NCBI RefSeq assembly: GCF_036323735.1
Contig: NC_086020.1
Coordinates: 87,802,210-87,866,209 of the forward strand
Origin: Rattus norvegicus
Lineage: Eukaryota; Chordata; Mammalia; Rodentia; Muridae
Direction of reading: 5' to 3'
Length of the DNA stretch: 64,000 nucleotides
The notes under the pieces were generated by a model. That model ran no database searches. It saw only the letters and a program-made list of their open reading frames with translations, and was not told the origin of the DNA. Position numbers and translations under genes: made by a program. Below are positions 10,458 through 22,563 of the stretch, in pieces; position 1 is the stretch's first letter, and every line of letters begins with the position of its first letter.

Positions 10458-13297
10458 AGTCATTGTTTTTCATAGCTGAATAATATTCCATTGTGTAGAT
10501 GTACCACATTTTCTGTGTCCATTCCTGTGTTGAAGGGCATCTGGTTTCTTTCCAGCTTCTGGCTATTAAAAATAAGGCTGCTATGAATGTAGTGGTACAA
10601 GTTTCTTTGTTATAGATTGGAGAATCTTTTGGGAATATGCCCAGGAGAGGAATAGCTGAGTCCTCAGGCAGTTCAATGTTCAATTCTCTAAGGAACCTCC
10701 AAACAGATTTCCAGAATGGTTGTACCACTCTGCAATCCCATCAAAAATAGAGGAATGTTCTGCTTTCTCCACATCCTCACCAGCATTTGCTGTCACCTGA
10801 GTTTTTGATCTTAGACATTCTCACTGTTGTGAGGTGATATCTCAGGGTTGTTTTGATTTCGATTTCCCTTATGACTAAAGATGTTGAACATTTCTTTAGG
10901 TGTTTCTCAGCCATTCAGCCTTCCTCAATTGCGAGTGTTTTGTTTAATTCTGAACCCCATTTTATAATAGGGTTATTTATTTCCCTGCAGTCTAACTTCT
11001 TGAGTTATTTGTATATTTTGGATATAAGTCCTCTATCTGTTGTAGGATTGGTAAAGATCTTTTTCCAATCTGTTGGTTGCCACTTTGTCCTAACAACAGT
11101 GTCCTTTGCCTTCAATAAGCTTTGCAGTTTTATGAGATCCCATTTGTCTATTCTTGATCTTAGAGAATCAGTCATTGGTGTTTTGTCCAGGAAATTTTCT
11201 CCAGTGCCCATGTGTTCAAGGTGCTTCTCCACTTTTTCTTCTATTAATTTCACTGTATTTGGTTTGATGTGGCGGTCCTTGACCCACTTGGACTTAAGCT
11301 TTGTATAGCGTCATAAGCATAGATCAATCTACATTCTTATACATGCTGACTTCCAGTTGAACCAGCACCATTTGCTGAAAATGCTATCTTTTTTCTATTG
11401 AATGGTTTTGGCTCCTTTGTCAAAAATCAAGTGATGATAGGAGTGTCGGTTCATTTCTGGGTCTTCAATTCTATTCAACTGGTCTATTTGTCTGTCTCTG
11501 TACGAATATAATACAGTTTCTATCACATAATATTGCACTGTTCAGGGATAGTGATTCCACCGAAGTCCTTTTACTTTGGAGGATAGTTTTAGCTACCCTG
11601 TGTTTTTTTTTCTTTCTCCAGATGAAATTGTAAATTGTTCTGTCTAACTCAGCAAAGAATTGGATTGGTATTTTGATGGGACTGCATTGAATCTGTAGAT
11701 TGCTTTTGTTAAAATGGCCATTTTTACTATATTAATCCTGCCAATCCATGAGCATGGGAGATCTTTCCATCTTCTGAGATCTTCTTCAATTTCTTTCTTC
11801 AGAGGCTTGAAGTTCTTACCAAACATATCTTTCACTTGGTTGATTAAAGTCGCACCGAGGTATTTTATATTATTTGGGAATATGATGAAGGGTGTCATTT
11901 CCCTAATTTCCTTCTCGGCTTCTTTCTCCTGTGTGTAGAGGAAAGCTACTGGTTTATTTGAGTTAATTTTATACCCAGCCACTTTGCTGAAGGTGTTTAT
12001 CAGGTTTAGTAGTTCTCTGGTAGAACTTTTGGGATCACAAAATATACTGTCATATCATCTGCAAATAGTAATATTTTGACTTCTTCTTTTCCAATCTGTA
12101 TCCCTTTGATCTCCTTTTCTTGTCTGATTGCTCTGGCTAGAACTTCAAGAACTATATTGAATAAGTAGGGAGAGAGTGGGCAGCCTTGTCTAGTCCCTGA
12201 TTCTAGTGGGATTGCTTCAAGTTTCTCTCCATTTAGTTTAATGTTAGCAACTGGTTTTATGTTTATGTCTTTTAGTATATTTATGGATGGGCCTTGAATT
12301 CCTATTCTTTCCAGGACTTTTATCATGAAGGGGTGTTGAATTTTGTCAAATGCTTTCTCAGCATATCATGAAATGATCATGTGGTTTTATCTTTCAATTT
12401 GTTTTTGTACTGGATTACGTTGATGGTCTTCTGTACATTAAACCATCCCTGCATGCTTGGGATGAATCCTACTTGATCATGATGGATGACTGTTTTGATG
12501 TGCTTTTGGATTCCGTTTGTGAGAATTTTATTGATTATATTTGTGTTGATATTCATAAGGGAAATTGGTCTGAATTTCTCTTTTTTTTGTTGGGTCTTTG
12601 GGTGGTTTAGGTATAAGAACAATTATGACTTCATAGAAGAAATTTGGTAGCGCTCCATCTGTTTCTATTTTGTGGAATAGTTTTGATAGTATTGGTATGA
12701 GGTATTTTATGAAGGTCTGATAGAATTCTGCACTGAACCCATCTGGACTTGGGCTCTTTTTGGTTGGCAGACTTTTAATGACTGCTTCTATTTCTTTAGG
12801 AGTTATGGCGATGTTTAAATGGTTTATCTGTTCCTGAATTAACTTTGTTATATCTAGGAAACTCTCCATTTCCTGAAGATATTCAAGATTTTTTGAATTT
12901 AGGCCTTTGTAGTAGGATCTGATGATTTTGAATTTCCTCTGATTCTGTAGTTCTGTCTCCTTTTTCATTTCTGATTTTGTTAATTTAGACATACTCACTG
13001 TGTCCTCTCATTTGTCTGGCTAAGGGTTTATCTATCTTGCTGATTTTAACAAAAACCAACATTTGGTTCTGTTGTTTTCTTGTATAGTCCTTTTTTTTCT
13101 ACTTGGTTGATTTCAGCTGTGAGTTTGATTATTTCCTGTCTTCTACTCCTCCTGGGTTTATTTGCTTCTTTTTGTTCTACAGCTTTCATGTGTGCTCTCA
13201 AGCTTTTGATATAATCTCTCTCCTGTTTCTTTATTCAGACACTCAGAGTTATGAGTTTTCTTCTTAGCACAGCTTTCATTGTGTCCCATAAGTTTGT
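10458..13297 (-). mobile_element. L1-A, 5' part (ORF2 remnant)
   Basis: Continuation of L1-A beyond L1-B. Minus-strand ORF2 sequence runs from the C-terminus (10468 onward) back to the region just after the endonuclease domain at 13297, so the element was 5' truncated at insertion. Readable fragments sit at 10728-10375, 11253-11005, 11982-11644, 12326-12006, 12622-12377 and 12998-12528. It is clearly more diverged than L1-B, in keeping with being the older host. No target duplication was found at 13297. Confidence 0.9.
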
Positions 13298-13718
13298 CTC
13301 CCTGTGAGTACATTGATGCACACACATATAAAAACACTATAGCATTCATATAAAATATGTAATCTGTGCCCTTACATGCTATTTCATAAGGGCTTTTTAA
13401 GAACATGAAATTTCAACAGTGGAAATGTTGGCAAAGTATATCCAGCAAGACGTTTTTATGAGATTATAAATATAAACAATAAGTTTTGACTGTTATCACC
13501 CAATAGTTAGTTCCTGTTTTCAACTTGATTTTAATAAAAATTAATACTCCTTGGAAATAATTAAACCACACATCTGACTATGACTGTGTTTCATGAAGTC
13601 ATAAATCATGTCAGAGAGCAAGAAGGAGCTAAGAAAGGAGTTTTTTCCTTTGAAAGATAGGAACATTAAAATTCATCATATAAATGCAAAGGAGTTTTTA
13701 TTTCTGTCTGATTTGATT
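13298..13718 (+). repeat. Tandem duplication, copy 2, right part
   Basis: Diverged copy of about 2305-2740; both share TGTAATCTGTGCCCTT, GAAATGTTGGCAAAGTATAT and AACATTAAAATTCATCA. It begins where L1-A stops and fades out near 13718. Confidence 0.75.
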
Positions 13719-13978
13719 TGATTCCAGGATTATGATAAGGTGCATCTTCAGACTTTTCATACCATCGGGCAATTTTCCTATTTATATTGCCACTGGCAAT
13801 GGTAGAATTTATACTAGCTGTAGACAGTTTTTTTTTCCTGAGGAGTCTAGAGTGTAAATAAATGTCAGAGACCAGAAATTGATAGGTAGTCCAAGAAGGC
13901 TCTGTTCATCCTTGCTGCTCCATGCTGTTGTTCCTGTTGCTGAAGAAGTCATGGGCAAAAAAAGAAGACAGAGCAGAA

Positions 13979-14117
13979 AGAGAAAAAAGAAGAGGAGGAG
14001 CAGGAGGAGGAGGAGGAGAGGGGGAGGGGAAGGGGGAGGAGGGGAAAAAGAAAGAAGAAGGAGGAGGAGGAGGAGGAGGAGGAGGAGGAGGAGGAGGAGG
14101 AGGAGGAGGAGAAGAAG
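13979..14117 (+). repeat. Purine (GGA/GAA)n tract
   Basis: Bases 14002-14117 contain only A and G, 116 in a row, mostly GGA units with G4-5 runs near 14020-14045. A mixed purine-rich lead-in starts near 13979. Apparent coding frames here (poly-Arg, poly-Glu/Gly or poly-Pro) are products of the repeat. Confidence 0.95.
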
Positions 14118-14139
14118 TATTGGACTTGGCCAAAGAAAC

Positions 14140-15260
14140 CTGAAAGTCCTAAGTTGGGTTATGGTGTTTTTTAGTCTTACTGAATTCTATAAAGACTTTA
14201 ATTGCTTTTGTAATTTTTCCCCTGAACTAGGCAAGCAACTCAATGGTATCCCCATCAAAATTCTCACATAATTCATTACACAGCTAAAAAAATTCTCAAC
14301 TTCATGTGGAAAAACAAATCTCAGGATAGCTACAATACTTCTGCACAATGAAACAACTTCTGAATATACTACCCACCTTGACCTCAAGCTACACACCAGA
14401 GCAATACTAGCAAAACTGCAGAGTTTTGGCATAAAAACTGATATGTTGATCAATGAAGTTTAATGGAAGGGCCAGAAATAAACCCACAACCCACCTAGGG
14501 ACAATCGCTTTTTGACAAAGAAGTCCAAAGTGCATAATGGAAAATGATAGCATCTTCAACATATGGTTCTGTTCTAACTGGATGATTTTATGTAGAAGAA
14601 TGCAAATAGATCCATATTTGTCAATCAGCACCAAGCTCCATCCTACTTGGATCAAAGATTTCAACATGAAACTAGATACAATAAATCTGATGGATGAGAA
14701 AGTGGGGAAAAGCTTTGGACAATCTACTACATGAGAAAATTCCCTGAACACAACAACAATAGCTCAAGCAGTAAGATTAGCAATTAATAAATGAAACTTC
14801 ATGAAACTAAAAAGCCTCTGTGAGGCCAAGGGCATTATTAAAATGACAAAATAGCAGCCTACAAAATGTGAAATGTTCTTCACCAAACCCATATCCAACA
14901 GAGGGCTAATACCCAAAATACAGACAAAGCTCAAGAAATTCAACAAGTCAAATAATCCATTACAAAAAAGTGTACAGAGACAGAGCTAAACAGAGAATTC
15001 ACAACAGGGGGACTTCTAATGGCAAAAAAGCACTTTAAGTAATATTCAAAACACTTCTTCATTCAGGAAGTAAATATCAAATGACACTAAAGTTCCATCT
15101 TTCACCTTTCAAAGTGGGTATGATTAAAATCACAAATGACATCACATGCTAATGAGGATGTAGAGCAAGAAACGATTCAGCCACTGTTGGTGGGAGTCCA
15201 TACTTCTAAAATTACCTGAGTTTATTCTGAATGAGTAACTGAGACATTTTCAATTGGCAT
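14140..15260 (+). mobile_element. Old L1 ORF2 fragment
   Basis: Plus-strand relic of the ORF2 C-terminal half. Recognisable blocks appear in order: TTCAACTTCATGTGGAA-like at 14298, the ATGCAAATAGATCCATAT block at 14599 (as in the CRRMQID segment of L1-C at 21580), the target of GGGACCTCATAAAACT homologues near 14790, and TGGTGGGAGT near 15190. Stops are frequent and no long frame remains. The left limit is approximate because the purine tract intervenes. Confidence 0.7.
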
Positions 15261-16458
15261 TCACATAGATCAAGCTAGCCTACATAAAATTAACAGGGGA
15301 AGCCAACTAGGATGCTAAGATAATATAGTCTACGATATAATGAATCAAAGCCAATGCTTAAAATATCAAACACTTAAGTAGTAAAACCAAAAGCAAGCAT
15401 AACGACAATTGAAAAACACAGGTATGCCCTGAAATATAGAAGAAAAAAATTAAATTATGTCTTCACAAAATGTCTCACTAAACAAATTTCAAAGAAATTA
15501 AATACTTTAGCCAATATGTACAATAAAAATACATGAATCTTCACCAATTTCCAAGTACAATAAATATTTAGAACTATAATTGACCAAAGTAAAGCAACAT
15601 AGGCATCAACACTGATGAAATACAAGAGGACACATCTACACAGCTAGCATGGTTATTCAAACAAGAACTATGAAATTCTGATGAAAATAATGCTCAAAGA
15701 AAGCACGGGCCAACACTCAATGTTTGTGCCTGCATTGCCAATAATGAGAAAGAGTGTGCTTCTAAGGCTCTTAGTCCAAAATCAGGGAGATATGCTTAAA
15801 GTGCTCTGACATAGTAGATTTAGCCACTAAAAATGCATTTCATTTTCTTATCATAAAGCAATTCATATATTTTATGTTACTTAGGATCAATTCTTTATTT
15901 CCCATGAATGATGATTGTATATAAGTCTGTAGCATATTGAGCTAAGGTAATACACACCTTTCAAAACCAAATACAGGATAACAAATTCTTAAAGAAAAGT
16001 TGAATGGTTTCTATTATACACATAAACACAAAGCAATATGTTTGGCTCGAACTGCTTTGTAAGCCATATGAACATTTTAAAAAATCCAATTTTAATAATG
16101 TTTCTGTGTAAGAAAGAGCACACAGGGTTCACCCCAAGCAATAAGATTTCAGATCCTCTAGATTGGAGTTAAAGGTAGTTAACCTTCCTAACATGGGATA
16201 TGAGAATTTAATATGGGTCATTTCCCAAAACAAAATAGTATATGCTGAGCCATGTGTGCAGCCCCAAAATACCTTTTATCTAATAGAAAATTTTTTTCCA
16301 TTTTAACACAGAAGAAAAGAATCAAATAAATGGTGAGATACACTAGGATCTTTGTGAACATGATGAGTCAATATTATTATAATAAGCCATGTTCATTTTC
16401 CAACAAAAATTCAACATATCCAAAGAAAATTTCCAAAGTCATAAGGGGAAAGCTGTTT
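15261..16458. other. Non-coding AT-rich DNA, no element recognised
   Basis: About 1.2 kb of AT-rich sequence that I could not place. It may include further L1 decay at its left side. It forms the pre-insertion target of L1-C at its right end. Confidence 0.5.
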
Positions 16459-16473
16459 AAAAATCAAAATGAG
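16459..16473. repeat. Target-site duplication of L1-C, left copy
   Basis: AAAAATCAAAATGAG lies directly before the first 5'UTR base. The same string ends at 23293 just after the A-tail, with its first two As merged into the tail. Confidence 0.92.
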
Positions 16474-17603
16474 GGAGACACCGCCGGAACCTTAAAGAAA
16501 CAGACCGGATAAACAGTTCTCTGCACCCAAATCCCGTGGGAGGGAGAGCTAAACCTTCAGAGAGGCAGACAAGCCTGGGAAACCAGAAGAGACTGCTCCC
16601 TGCACACACATCTCGGACGCCAGAGGAAAAAGCCAAAGACCATCTGGAACCCTGGTACACTGAAGCTCCCGGAAGGGGCGGCACAGGTCTTCCTGGTTGC
16701 TGCCGCTGCAGAGAGCCCCTGGGCAGCACCCCATGAGCGAACCTGAGCCTCGGGACCACAGGTAAGACCAAATTTTCTGCTGCAAGAAAGGTGCCTGGTG
16801 AGCTTGGGACACACGGAAGCAGAATTTCTCTAGGAGGCACGGTCTGTGTTTACCGGAAGTCCCACACCCGCAGATCCCGGCCCGCAGCAGCTCTCTGCTC
16901 CCAGACCCGGTGAGAGAGAGACCCAACCGCCTGGTCAGGTGGGCACTCCTGAGGCTGCAGAGCGGAAGAGACCACCAACACTGCTCACCCCTGCCCACAT
17001 CCCTGGCCCAAGAAGAAACTGTATAAGGCCTCTGGGCTCCCGTTGGGGAGGGCCCAGGAGCGGCAGGACTTCTGCGCCTGAGACACCGCCGGAACCTTAA
17101 AGAAACAGACCGGATAAACAGTTCTCTGCACCCAAATCCCGTGGGAGGGAGAGCTAAACCTTCAGAGAGGCAGACAAGCCTGGGAAACCAGAAGAGACTG
17201 CTCCCTGCACACACATCTCGGACGCCAGAGGAAAAAGCCAAAGACCATCTGGAACCCTGGTGCACTGAAGCTCCCGGAAGGGGCGGCACAGGTCTTCCTG
17301 GTTGCTGCCGCTGCAGAGAGCCCCTGGGCAGCACCCCACGAGCGAACCTGAGCCTCGGGACCACAGGTAAGACCAAATTTTCTGCTGCAAGAAAGCTGCC
17401 TGGTGAACTCAAGACACAGGCCCACAGGAACAGCTGAAGACCTGTAGAGAGGAAAAACTACACGCCCGAAAGCAGAACACACTGTCCCCATAACTGACTG
17501 AAAGAAAGGAAAACAGGTCTACAGCACTCCTGACACACAGGCTTATAGGTCAGTCTAGCCACTGTCAGAAATAGCAGAACAAAGTAACACTAGAGATAAT
17601 CTG
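16474..17603 (+). promoter_or_regulatory. L1-C 5'UTR: tandem monomers plus tether
   Basis: GACACCGCCGGAACCTTAAA starts at 16477 and again at 17082, so the monomer period is 605 bp. The first unit is complete and the second runs about 330 bp before passing into the tether that leads to ORF1. Rodent L1 monomers carry Pol II promoter activity and are CpG-rich; promoter function here is from family knowledge. A 287-codon antisense frame (17412-16549) crosses the region, which I treat as a by-product of high GC content. Confidence 0.85.
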
Positions 17604-18677
17604 ATGGCGAGAGGCAAGCGCAGGAACCCAAGCAACAGAAACCAAGACTGCATGCCATCATCGGAGCCCAATTCTCCCACCAAAACAAACATGGAATATC
17701 CAAACACACCAGAAAAGCAAGATCTAGTTTCAAAATCATATGTGATCATGATGCTGGAGGACTTCAAGAAAGACATGAACACACTTAGGGAAACACAGGA
17801 AATCATTAATAAACAAGTAGAAGCCTACAGAGAGGAATGGCAAAAATCCCTGAAAGAATTCCAGGAAAACACAATCAAACAGATGAAGGAATTAAAAGTG
17901 GAAATAGAAGCAATCAAGAAAGAACACATGGAAACAACCCTGGATATAGAAAACCAAAAGAAGAGACAAGGAGCTGTAGAAACAAGCTTCACCAACAGAA
18001 TACAAGAGATGGAAGAGAGAATCTCAGGAGCAGAAGATTCCATAGAAATCATTGACTCAACTGTCAAAGATAATGTAAAGCGGAAAAAGCTACTGGTCCA
18101 AAACATACAGGAAATCCAGGATTCAAAGAGAAGATCAAACCTAAGGATAATAGGTATAGAAGAGAGTGAAGACTCCCAGCTCAAAGGACCAGTAAATATC
18201 TTCAACAAAATCATAGAAGAAAACTTCCCTAACCTAAAAAAAGAGATACCCATAGGCATACAAGAAGCCTACAGAACTCCAAATAGATTGGACCAGAAAA
18301 GAAACACCTCCCGTCACATAATTGTCAAAACACCAAACGCACAAAATAAAGAAAGAATATTAAAAGCAGTAAGGGAAAAAGGTCAAGTAACATATAAAGG
18401 GAGACCTATCAGAATCACACCAGACTTCTCGCCAGAAACTATGAAGGCCAGAAGATCCTGGACTGATGTCATACAGACCCTAAGAGAACACAAATGCCAG
18501 CCCAGGTTACTGTATCCAGCAAAACTCTCAATTAACATTGATGGAGAAACCAAGATATTCCATGACAAAACCAAATTTACACAATATCTTTCTACAAATC
18601 CAGCACTACAAAGGATAATAAATGGTAAAGCCCAACATAAGGAGGCAAGCTATACCCTAGAAGAAGCAAGAAACTAA
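17604..18677 (+). CDS. L1-C ORF1 protein, intact (357 aa)
   Basis: ORF1p binds L1 RNA in cis as a trimer and forms the cytoplasmic ribonucleoprotein needed for retrotransposition. The ATG at 17604 begins M-A-R-G-K-R-R, the usual rat start; the stop is TAA at 18675-18677. Residues about 40-150 are heptad-rich (coiled coil, with one copy of the 22-residue Q-V-E-A-Y-R-E-E unit). The RRM lies around 155-250 (K-R-R-S-N-L-R-I-I-G-I near 178) and the C-terminal domain after that (R-P-I-R-I-T-P-D-F-S, then C-Q-P-R-L-L-Y-P-A-K). The length fits the family. ORF2 follows after 59 bp. No internal stop or frameshift is present. Confidence 0.96.
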   Translation: MARGKRRNPSNRNQDCMPSSEPNSPTKTNMEYPNTPEKQDLVSKSYVIMMLEDFKKDMNTLRETQEIINKQVEAYREEWQKSLKEFQENTIKQMKELKVEIEAIKKEHMETTLDIENQKKRQGAVETSFTNRIQEMEERISGAEDSIEIIDSTVKDNVKRKKLLVQNIQEIQDSKRRSNLRIIGIEESEDSQLKGPVNIFNKIIEENFPNLKKEIPIGIQEAYRTPNRLDQKRNTSRHIIVKTPNAQNKERILKAVREKGQVTYKGRPIRITPDFSPETMKARRSWTDVIQTLREHKCQPRLLYPAKLSINIDGETKIFHDKTKFTQYLSTNPALQRIINGKAQHKEASYTLEEARN

Positions 18678-18736
18678 TCGTCTTGGCAACAAAACAAAGA
18701 GAATGAAAGCACACAAACATAACCTCACATCCAAAT

Positions 18737-21700
18737 ATGAATATAAAGGGAAACAATAATCACTATTCCTTAATATCTCTCAATATCAATGGCCTCAACT
18801 CCCCAATAAAAAGACATAGATTAACAAACTGGATACGCAATGAGGACCCTGCATTCTGCTGCCTACAGGAAACACACCTCAGAGACAAAGACAGACACTA
18901 CCTCAGAGTGAAAGGCTGGAAAACAACTTTCCAAGCAAATGGTCAGAAGAAGCAAGCTGGAGTAGCCATTCTAATATCAAATAAAATAAATTTCCAACTA
19001 AAAGTCATCAAAAAAGATAAGGAAGGACACTTCATATTCATCAAAGGAAAAATCCACCAAGATGAACTCTCAATCCTAAATATCTATGCCCCAAATACAA
19101 GGGCACCTACATACGTAAAAGAAACCTTACTAAAGCTCAAAACACACATTGCACCTCACACAATAATAGTGGGAGATTTTAACACCCCACTCTCATCAAT
19201 GGACAGATCATGGAAACAGAAATTAAACAGTGATGTCGACAGACTAAGAGAAGTCATGAGCCAAATGGACTTAACGGATATTTATAGAACATTCTATCCT
19301 AAAGCAAAAGGATATACCTTCTTCTCAGCTCCTCATGGTACTTTCTCCAAAATTGACCATATAATTGGTCAAAAAACGGGCCTCAACAGGTACAAAAAGA
19401 TAGAAATAATCCCATGCGTGCTATCGGACCACCACGGCCTAAAACTGGTCTTCAATAACAATAAGGGAAGAATGCCCACATATACGTGGAAATTGAACAA
19501 TGCTCTACTCAATGATAACCTGGTCAAGGAAGAAGTAAAGAAAGAAATTAAAAACTTTTTAGAATTTAATGAAAATGAAGATACAACATACTCAAACTTA
19601 TGGGACACAATGAAAGCTGTGCTAAGAGGAAAACTCATAGCGCTGAGTGCCTGCAGAAAGAAACAGGAAAGAGCATATGTCAGCAGCTTGACAGCACACC
19701 TAAAAGCTCTAGAACAAAAAGAAGCAAATACACCCAGGAGGAGTAGAAGGCAGGAAATAATCAAACTCAGAGCTGAAATCAACCAAGTAGAAACAAAAAG
19801 GACCATAGAAAGAATCAACAGGACCAAAAGTTGGTTCTTTGAGAAAATCAACAAGATAGATAAACCCTTAGCCAGACTAACGAGAGGACACAGAGAGTGC
19901 GTCCAAATTAACAAAATCAGAAATGAAAAGGGAGACATAACTACAGACTCAGAGGAAATTCAAAAAATCATCAGATCTTACTATAAAAACCTATATTCAA
20001 CAAAATTTGAAAATCTTCAGGAAATGGACAATTTCCTAGACAGATACCAGGTATCAAAGTTAAATCAGGAACAGATAAACCAGTTAAACAACCCCATAAC
20101 TCCTAAGGAAATAGAAGCAGTCATTAAAGGTCTCCCAACCAAAAAGAGCCCAGGTCCAGATGGGTTTAGTGCAGAATTCTATCAAACCTTCATAGAAGAC
20201 CTCATACCAATATTATCCAAACTCTTCCACAAAATTGAAACAGATGGAGCCCTACCGAATTCCTTCTACGAAGCTACAATTACTCTTATACCTAAACCAC
20301 ACAAAGACACAACAAAGAAAGAGAACTTCAGACCAATTTCCCTTATGAATATCGACGCAAAAATACTCAATAAAATTCTGGCAAACCGAATTCAAGAGCA
20401 CATCAAAACAATCATCCACCATGATCAAGTAGGCTTCATCCCAGGCATGCAGGGATGGTTTAATATACGGAAAACCATCAACGTGATCCATTATATAAAC
20501 AAACTGAAAGAACAGAACCACATGATCATTTCATTAGATGCTGAGAAAGCATTTGACAAAATTCAACACCCCTTCATGATAAAAGTCCTGGAAAGAATAG
20601 GAATTCAAGGCCCATACCTAAACATAGTAAAAGCCATATACAGCAAACCAGTTGCTAACATTAAACTAAATGGAGAGAAACTTGAAGCAATCCCACTAAA
20701 ATCAGGGACTAGACAAGGCTGCCCACTCTCTCCCTACTTATTCAATATAGTTCTTGAAGTTCTAGCCAGAGCAATCAGACAACAAAAGGAGATCAAAGGG
20801 ATACAGATCGGAAAAGAAGAGGCCAAAATATCACTAATTGCAGATGATATGATAGTATATTTAAGTGATCCCAAAAGTTCCACCAGAGAACTACTAAAGC
20901 TGATAAACAACTTCAGCAAAGTGGCTGGGTATAAAATTAACTCAAATAAATCAGTTGCCTTCCTCTATACAAAAGAGAAACAAGCCGAGAAAGAAATTAG
21001 GGAAACGACACCCTTCATAATAGACCCAAATAATATAAAGTACCTTGGTGTGACTTTAACCAAGCAAGTAAAAGATCTGTACAATAAGAACTTCAAGACA
21101 CTGAAGAAAGAAATTGAAGAAGACCTCAGAAGATGGAAAGATCTCCCATGCTCATGGATTGGCAGGATTAATATAGTAAAAATGGCCATTTTACCAAAAG
21201 CAATCTACAGATTCAATGCAATCCCCATCAAAATACCAATCCAATTCTTCAAAGAGTTAGACAGAACAATTTGCAAATTCATTGGAATAACAAAAAACCC
21301 AGGATAGCTAAAGCTATCCTCAACAATAAAAGGACTTCAGGGGGAATCACTATCCCTGAACTCAAGCAGTATTACAGAGCAATAGTGATAAAAACTGCAT
21401 GGTATTGGTACAGAGACAGACAGATAGACCAATGGAATAGAATTGAAGACCCAGAAATGAACCCACACACCTATGGTCACTTGATTTTTGACAAAGGAGC
21501 CAAAACCATCCAATGGAAAAAAGATAGCATTTTCAGCAAATGGTGCTGGTTCAACTGGAGGTCAACATGTAGAAGAATGCAGATCGATCCATGCTTATCA
21601 CCCTGTACAAAGCTTAAGTCCAAGTGGATCAAGGACCTCCACATCAAACCAGACACACTCAAACTAATAGAAGAAAAACTAGGGAAGCATCTGGAACACA

Positions 21701-22563
21701 TGGGCACTGGAAAAAATTTCCTGAACAAAACACCAATGGCTTATGCTCTAAGATCAAGAATTGACAAATGGGATCTCATAAAACTGCAAAGCTTCTGTAA
21801 GGCAAAGGACACTGTGGTTAGGACAAAACGGCAACCAACAGATTGGGAAAAGATCTTTACCAACCCTACAACAGATAGAGGCCTTATATCCAAAATATAC
21901 AAAGAACTCAAGAAGTTAGACCGCAGGGAAACAAATAACCCTATTAAAAAATGGGGTTCAGAGCTAAACAAAGAATTCACAGCTGAGGAATGCCGAATGG
22001 CTGAGAAACACCTAAAGAAATGTTCAACATCTTTAGTCATAAGGGAAATGCAAATCAAAACAACCCTGAGATTTCACCTCACACCAGTGCGATTGGCTAA
22101 GATCAAAAACTCAGGTGACAGCAGATGCTGGCGAGGTTGTGGAGAAAGAGGTACACTCCTCCATTGTTGGTGGGATTGCAGACTGGTAAAACCATTCTGG
22201 AAATCAGTCTGGAGGTTCCTCAGAAAATTGGACATTGAACTGCCTGAGGATCCAGCTATACCTCTCTTGGGCATATACCCAAAAGATGCCTCAACATATA
22301 AAAGAGACACGTGCTCCACTATGTTCATCGCAGCCTTATTTATAATAGCCAGAAAATGGAAAGAACCCAGATGCCCTTCAACAGAGGAATGGATACAGAA
22401 AATGTGGTACATCTACACAATGGAATACTACTCAGCTATAAAAAACAACGAGTTTATGAAATTCGTAGGCAAATGGTTGGAACTGGAAAATATCATCCTG
22501 AGTGAACTAACCCAATTACAGAAAGACATACATGGTATGCACTCATTGATAAGTGGCTATTAG
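18737..22563 (+). pseudogene. L1-C ORF2 (endonuclease/reverse transcriptase), one frameshift
   Basis: ORF2p nicks DNA and reverse-transcribes L1 RNA at the nick. ATG 18737 is chosen because an in-frame TGA sits at 18704-18706. The first frame runs to 21307 (856 aa): endonuclease at residues 1-240 with N16, E45, the V-G-D-F-N-T-P motif and S-D-H-H, then the reverse transcriptase from about 500, with catalytic residues I-A-D-D at 701-704. The frame is lost near 21282, where L1-D (around 32168) has one extra C in an otherwise matching stretch. The second frame (21271-22563) supplies the C-terminus with the C-x3-C-x7-H-x4-C motif near 22127-22185. Total span equals about 1275 codons, the normal size. 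F-to-I before ADD is an added oddity. Confidence 0.95.

Noticed and set aside
13298..13718. L1-A 5' flank as a normal target-site duplication
   Set aside because: The shared sequence with 2305-2740 is over 400 bp, far longer than an L1 target duplication; an older tandem duplication fits better.
13879..14271. 130-codon Arg-rich frame, with Pro-rich and Glu/Gly-rich frames alongside
   Set aside because: All come from translating the (GGA)n tract.
17604..18677. Host gene of 357 codons
   Set aside because: Position, neighbours and motifs show it is L1 ORF1.
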